DNA of 9,158 nt from NCBI GenBank assembly GCA_030067055.1, contig JASJAL010000171.1, forward strand, positions 1 to 9,158. Reading direction: 5' to 3'. This DNA is from Kiloniellales bacterium (GTDB lineage Bacteria > Pseudomonadota > Alphaproteobacteria > Kiloniellales > JAKSBE01). Under the pieces are notes generated by a model that saw nothing but the letters and a program-made list of their open reading frames with translations, made no database searches and was not told the origin of the DNA. Below are positions 6,941 through 9,158 of this stretch, one piece after another (the stretch's first letter is position 1; each line of letters opens with the position of its first letter). The position numbers and the translations under genes are program-made.

Positions 6941-6968
6941 ATAACGGCGCAGTCGGCCCAACTATTCC
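6941..6968 (-). promoter_or_regulatory. ECF-type promoter of the acidic-protein/protease genes
   Basis: On the minus strand GGAATA (6963-6968), 16 bases, then CGTTAT (6941-6946); counted as GGAAT to CGTT the spacer is 17. This fits the ECF/EcfG-like consensus GGAAC-N16/17-CGTT. A start of transcription about 8 bases downstream would give a leader of roughly 40 bases before the ATG at 6896. The element matches those at 7028 and 8481. Confidence 0.75.
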
Positions 6969-7027
6969 CTATATTTTCTGCGGTCTATGGCTGCCGCGGA
7001 GGATGGAAAAAATGTCAGAATGGGGGC

Positions 7028-7054
7028 GGAATAAGGTCACGGGCCATCCGTTAT
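7028..7054 (+). promoter_or_regulatory. ECF-type promoter of the sigma/anti-sigma operon (autoregulation)
   Basis: GGAATA (7028-7033), 15 bases, then CGTTAT (7049-7054). Its -35 lies 60 bases from the -35 of the divergent element at 6941-6968. The leader to the ATG at 7083 would be about 20-25 bases and contains the GGAGAGG ribosome site (7069-7075). Autoregulation of the sigma gene is typical of ECF systems. Confidence 0.75.
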
Positions 7055-7082
7055 CCCGACAAGCGGACGGAGAGGCGAAGGC

Positions 7083-7604
7083 ATGAGTGACGACATCCGG
7101 CGCGAAATGGTCGAGCTGCTGCCTCGGCTCAGGCGCTTCGCCTATTCCTTGACGGGTTCTATGGAGGAGGCCGACGACATGGTTCAGACCGCTTGCGTGA
7201 AAGCCTTGAGCCGTCTCGACCAGTTCAAGCCGGGAACGCGACTGGACAGCTGGATGTTCCGAATCATTCAGACGACCTGGCTCGACCACGTCCGTTCGGC
7301 GCCCGTCCAGCGGACGGTCCTCGACCCGGATGCCCTGGATCAGGCCGTGGCGAGGGACCCCATCGAAGAGCGAACCATGGCGCGGGCCGCCTTGGAAAAG
7401 GTGCGCCAGGCGATGAGCGGTCTGCCCGAAGATCAGCGGATCCTGCTTGGCCTCGTGGTGGTCGATGGCCTCAGCTACCGGCAGGCGGCCGAGAGCCTTG
7501 GAATCCCCATCGGAACCGTGATGAGCCGCCTGTCCCGGGCCCGTCGGCGCCTGGCCGACGCCATCGAGAGCCCGCGGGCGGCCGCTTCGGAAGGATCCCT
7601 GTGA
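7083..7604 (+). CDS. ECF-family RNA polymerase sigma factor
   Basis: Redirects RNA polymerase to stress promoters. Seen in 173 residues, the usual size of a minimal ECF sigma: region 2 at about 8-72, including the DDMVQ motif (31-35) and DSWMFRIIQTTWLDHVR (55-71), a short linker, then region 4 (about 101-160) with the helix-turn-helix SYRQAAESLGIPIGTVMSRL (131-150). No extra C-terminal domain is present. The start ATG at 7083 has GGAGAGG 7 bases ahead. The stop codon shares one base with the anti-sigma start (TGATG), so the two are translationally coupled. The ECF-type element at 7028-7054 suggests it drives its own gene. Which numbered ECF group it belongs to cannot be decided by eye; it is not paired with a NepR-like protein, which argues against its being EcfG itself. 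Confidence 0.92.
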   Translation: MSDDIRREMVELLPRLRRFAYSLTGSMEEADDMVQTACVKALSRLDQFKPGTRLDSWMFRIIQTTWLDHVRSAPVQRTVLDPDALDQAVARDPIEERTMARAALEKVRQAMSGLPEDQRILLGLVVVDGLSYRQAAESLGIPIGTVMSRLSRARRRLADAIESPRAAASEGSL

Positions 7605-8377
7605 TGACCGAGATCAATGATGAAGTCCTGATGGCGTATGCCGACGGCACGCTCGACGACGAGGCAAGGGCGGCAGTCGAGGCCCGCCTGGCAGAGGACC
7701 CGGAGCTCCGCAACCTGGTCGAGCGGATGCGGCACTCCGCGGACCTTCTGGCCGAGGCCTTCGATGCGCCGATGAAGGAGGCGCCGCCCCAGGCCTTGAT
7801 CGACACCATCCTGGGCGAGAACAGCAACGTCGTTTCCCTGGGCGGGCGGCGGGATGGCCCCGGCGTCTGGCGGCAATGGGGCGGCCTTTCGGTCGCAGCC
7901 TCGATCGCGCTCGCGGTCGGCATCGGGATCGGTTCCTGGATCCTGGCTCCCGGCGCGGGGCTGCAGGGCAACTCCTATCTCGCGGTCGGGCCGGTGCCGC
8001 AGGACAGCGTACTGCATCAGGTCCTGGAGACGCGTGTCAGCGGTGACGCTTTGACGCTGGGAAGCGGCGGGCAGAAGATGGTGGCGGTTTTGACCTTTCG
8101 GGACGCTGCCGGGCGCCCCTGCCGTGAGGTCGAGATGCTTCCCGCCGACCTCGCCGACCTGCCGGCTGAGGTCGGGATCGCCTGTCGGGGCGACGGCGCC
8201 TGGACCGTGGAAGGCGCTGCCGAAGTCGCGGTCGAGTTGGTCCGGCAGGGCGACACCTTTATGCCGGTCAGCGGGCCAGACGCGAAGACCGTCGAGGCCG
8301 TCCTCGATTCGATCGGGGCCGGACAGCCGCTTTCGCCGGACGAGGAAGCCCGCCTTCTGGGGAACGCCTGGCGCTGA
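7604..8377 (+). CDS. Membrane-spanning anti-sigma factor
   Basis: Predicted to hold the ECF sigma encoded just upstream at the membrane until a signal arrives. Seen in 257 residues: an N-terminal helical cytoplasmic domain (about 1-60; DEVLMAYADGTLDDEARAAV is the form common in alphaproteobacterial anti-sigma factors), a linker, one membrane helix (about 92-115) and a periplasmic domain (about 118-257). The N-terminal domain has no Cys, so it is not a zinc-binding (ZAS) anti-sigma. The only two cysteines, Cys173 (GRPCREVE) and Cys194 (GIACRGD), are both in the periplasmic part and could form a disulfide. Start: ATG at 7604 with AAGGA 8 bases ahead; a GTG one codon earlier is possible. Function is inferred from gene order, topology and the N-terminal pattern. 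Confidence 0.87.
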   Translation: MTEINDEVLMAYADGTLDDEARAAVEARLAEDPELRNLVERMRHSADLLAEAFDAPMKEAPPQALIDTILGENSNVVSLGGRRDGPGVWRQWGGLSVAASIALAVGIGIGSWILAPGAGLQGNSYLAVGPVPQDSVLHQVLETRVSGDALTLGSGGQKMVAVLTFRDAAGRPCREVEMLPADLADLPAEVGIACRGDGAWTVEGAAEVAVELVRQGDTFMPVSGPDAKTVEAVLDSIGAGQPLSPDEEARLLGNAWR

Positions 8378-8395
8378 ATCGGCCGCCAGGAAAAG

Positions 8396-8428
8396 GAAGC
8401 CCTCCTCGCAATAGCTGAGGGGGGCTTC
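8396..8428. terminator. Terminator-like hairpin after the anti-sigma gene
   Basis: GAAGCCCTCCTC (8396-8407) pairs with GAGGGGGGCTTC (8417-8428): 12 bp with one G-U wobble and a 9-base loop, 18 bases after the stop. The plus-strand tail is only weakly T-rich (GCGTTTC). The minus-strand tail is TTTT, so it may work in both directions. It separates the sigma operon from the gene at 8559. Confidence 0.65.
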
Positions 8429-8480
8429 TCGCGTTTCTACAGGAAAGCTCCGGAATCTGCGGTCTTGAAGGGGCCGCGGG

Positions 8481-8507
8481 GGAATAGCTGCGGTCCGGCT
8501 CCGTTGT
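8481..8507 (+). promoter_or_regulatory. ECF-type promoter of the glycerate-kinase-like gene
   Basis: GGAATA (8481-8486), 15 bases, then CGTTGT (8502-8507), with the same spacing as the sigma-gene element. Predicted transcription start is near 8513-8516, leaving a leader of about 45 bases to the ATG at 8559. This places a metabolic-looking gene in the same putative regulon. Confidence 0.7.
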
Positions 8508-8547
8508 GTCGGCATGCAAGCCAAGAGACGGGCGAGGACGGCCCGAC

Positions 8548-8551
8548 GGAG
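8548..8551 (+). promoter_or_regulatory. Ribosome binding site that fixes the glycerate-kinase-like start
   Basis: GGAG, 7 bases before the ATG at 8559. An in-frame ATG at 8515 would add 15 mostly basic residues but has no ribosome site; it would need leaderless translation from the predicted transcription start. Confidence 0.55.
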
Positions 8552-8558
8552 CGAAGTC

Positions 8559-9158
8559 ATGAGCCTTAGGATTCTGGTCGCCGTCGCTGGGTTCCAGCGC
8601 GAGCTCACGGTGCGCGAGGCGGCCAATGCCGTCGTGGCCGGCCTGCGACGGGTCCAGCCCGACGTCGAGGTGGCCAAGCTGCCCATCGTCGATGGCGGAG
8701 AGGGGTTCACCGCGGCCCTCGTCGACGCCACCAGCGGCGCCATGCATCCGGCCAGTGTCACGAGTCCTTGGGGCGAGCCGCTGCGGTCCTTTTTCGGCAT
8801 GCTGTCTGCCGAGGGCCCGCGGACCGTCGTGGTCGAGGCAGCGGCGGCGGCGGGCACGAGCCTCCTGGCGCACAGGGACCGAGATCTTGGGCCTGGCAGC
8901 AGCGTCGGGGTCGGGCAGCTTCTGCAGATCGCCTTGAGCGCGGGCGCCGAGCGCATTCTGCTCGGATGCGCCGATACCCTGCTCGTAGACGGCGGAGTCG
9001 GCATGGCCCGTGCCCTGGGCTTTCGTTTTCTCGACGGCGAAGGCGAGGAAATCGGCGATGGCGTAGAAAATCTGCGACGCTTGGCGCGGATCGACTGCAG
9101 CCGCAGCGACCCGCGCCTCGAAGATGTGAATATCGATGCGGTGGTCGATTGGCGCAGC
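8559..9158 (+). CDS. Divergent glycerate kinase family protein (3' end cut by window)
   Basis: Related to glycerate kinases of the GlxK/GarK type, which phosphorylate glycerate with ATP. Seen in the first 200 codons (family length is about 370-380): LPIVDGGEG (41-49) matches the family VPVADGGEG, followed by VTSPWGEPL (67-75), VVVEAAAAAGTSLL (90-103) and DGGVGMARALGFRFLD (144-159). Conserved family positions are changed: the N-terminal PDS(F/Y)K reads VAGFQ, TSxGTGEL reads SSVGVGQL, and the hallmark GGSATNDGG reads GCADTLLVDGG (136-146), losing the Asn and the small Ser/Ala/Thr residues. The reading frame is intact and the codon use normal, so it is not an obvious pseudogene. It may be a kinase for another substrate or a non-catalytic relative. 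It has its own ECF-type promoter at 8481-8507, and the terminator-like hairpin separates it from the sigma operon. The family is fairly sure; the activity is doubtful. Confidence 0.8.
   Translation, partial: MSLRILVAVAGFQRELTVREAANAVVAGLRRVQPDVEVAKLPIVDGGEGFTAALVDATSGAMHPASVTSPWGEPLRSFFGMLSAEGPRTVVVEAAAAAGTSLLAHRDRDLGPGSSVGVGQLLQIALSAGAERILLGCADTLLVDGGVGMARALGFRFLDGEGEEIGDGVENLRRLARIDCSRSDPRLEDVNIDAVVDWRS

Noticed and set aside
8515..8558. ATG at 8515 as the start of the kinase-like gene
   Set aside because: No ribosome site; family proteins begin near the MSLRILVAV stretch. Leaderless translation is possible but less likely.

Overview
The window is a GC-rich, densely coding bacterial stretch. 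Protein similarity (a SauS/SauT-like pair, an ECF sigma/anti-sigma pair, a subtilase with an alphaproteobacterial look) and the codon bias suggest an alphaproteobacterium, perhaps Rhodospirillales-like. That placement is inference; there is no rRNA or other marker gene here.

Layout. (1) 1-2842, minus strand: a two-gene operon with an acylating aldehyde dehydrogenase upstream and an AMP-forming acyl-CoA ligase downstream. The two overlap by 4 bases and the ligase runs off the left edge. This pairing matches the sulfoacetate module sauS-sauT (sulfoacetate to sulfoacetyl-CoA to sulfoacetaldehyde). (2) 2843-3311: a 469-base non-coding gap with a 10-bp hairpin and an 18-bp perfect palindrome, each preceded by the same 10-mer. 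(3) 3312-4814, minus: an exported or membrane-anchored subtilisin-like protease with a long Asp/Gly tract and a Glu where the oxyanion-hole Asn is expected. (4) 4815-4919: a spacer with two mutually exclusive hairpins. (5) 4920-6896, minus: a secreted, extremely acidic, repeat-rich 658-residue protein of no family I recognise. (6) 6897-7082: a divergent promoter region. (7) 7083-8377, plus: an ECF sigma factor and its membrane anti-sigma factor, overlapping by one base and followed by a terminator-like hairpin. (8) 8559-9158, plus: the first 200 codons of a divergent glycerate-kinase-family protein, cut by the right edge.

The main discovery is regulatory. Three promoter-like elements share GGAATA-N15/16-CGTT(A/G)T, which resembles the ECF/EcfG consensus GGAAC-N16/17-CGTT. 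They lie upstream of the sigma gene, upstream of the divergent acidic-protein/protease genes, and upstream of the glycerate-kinase-like gene. The simplest reading is a self-contained stress regulon: the anti-sigma holds the sigma factor, and an envelope signal releases it. The sigma then drives its own operon, an envelope module (acidic protein plus protease, both with Asp/Gly tracts starting right after their signal sequences) and a possibly repurposed kinase-like protein. Control by a general-stress EcfG elsewhere in the genome is the main alternative.
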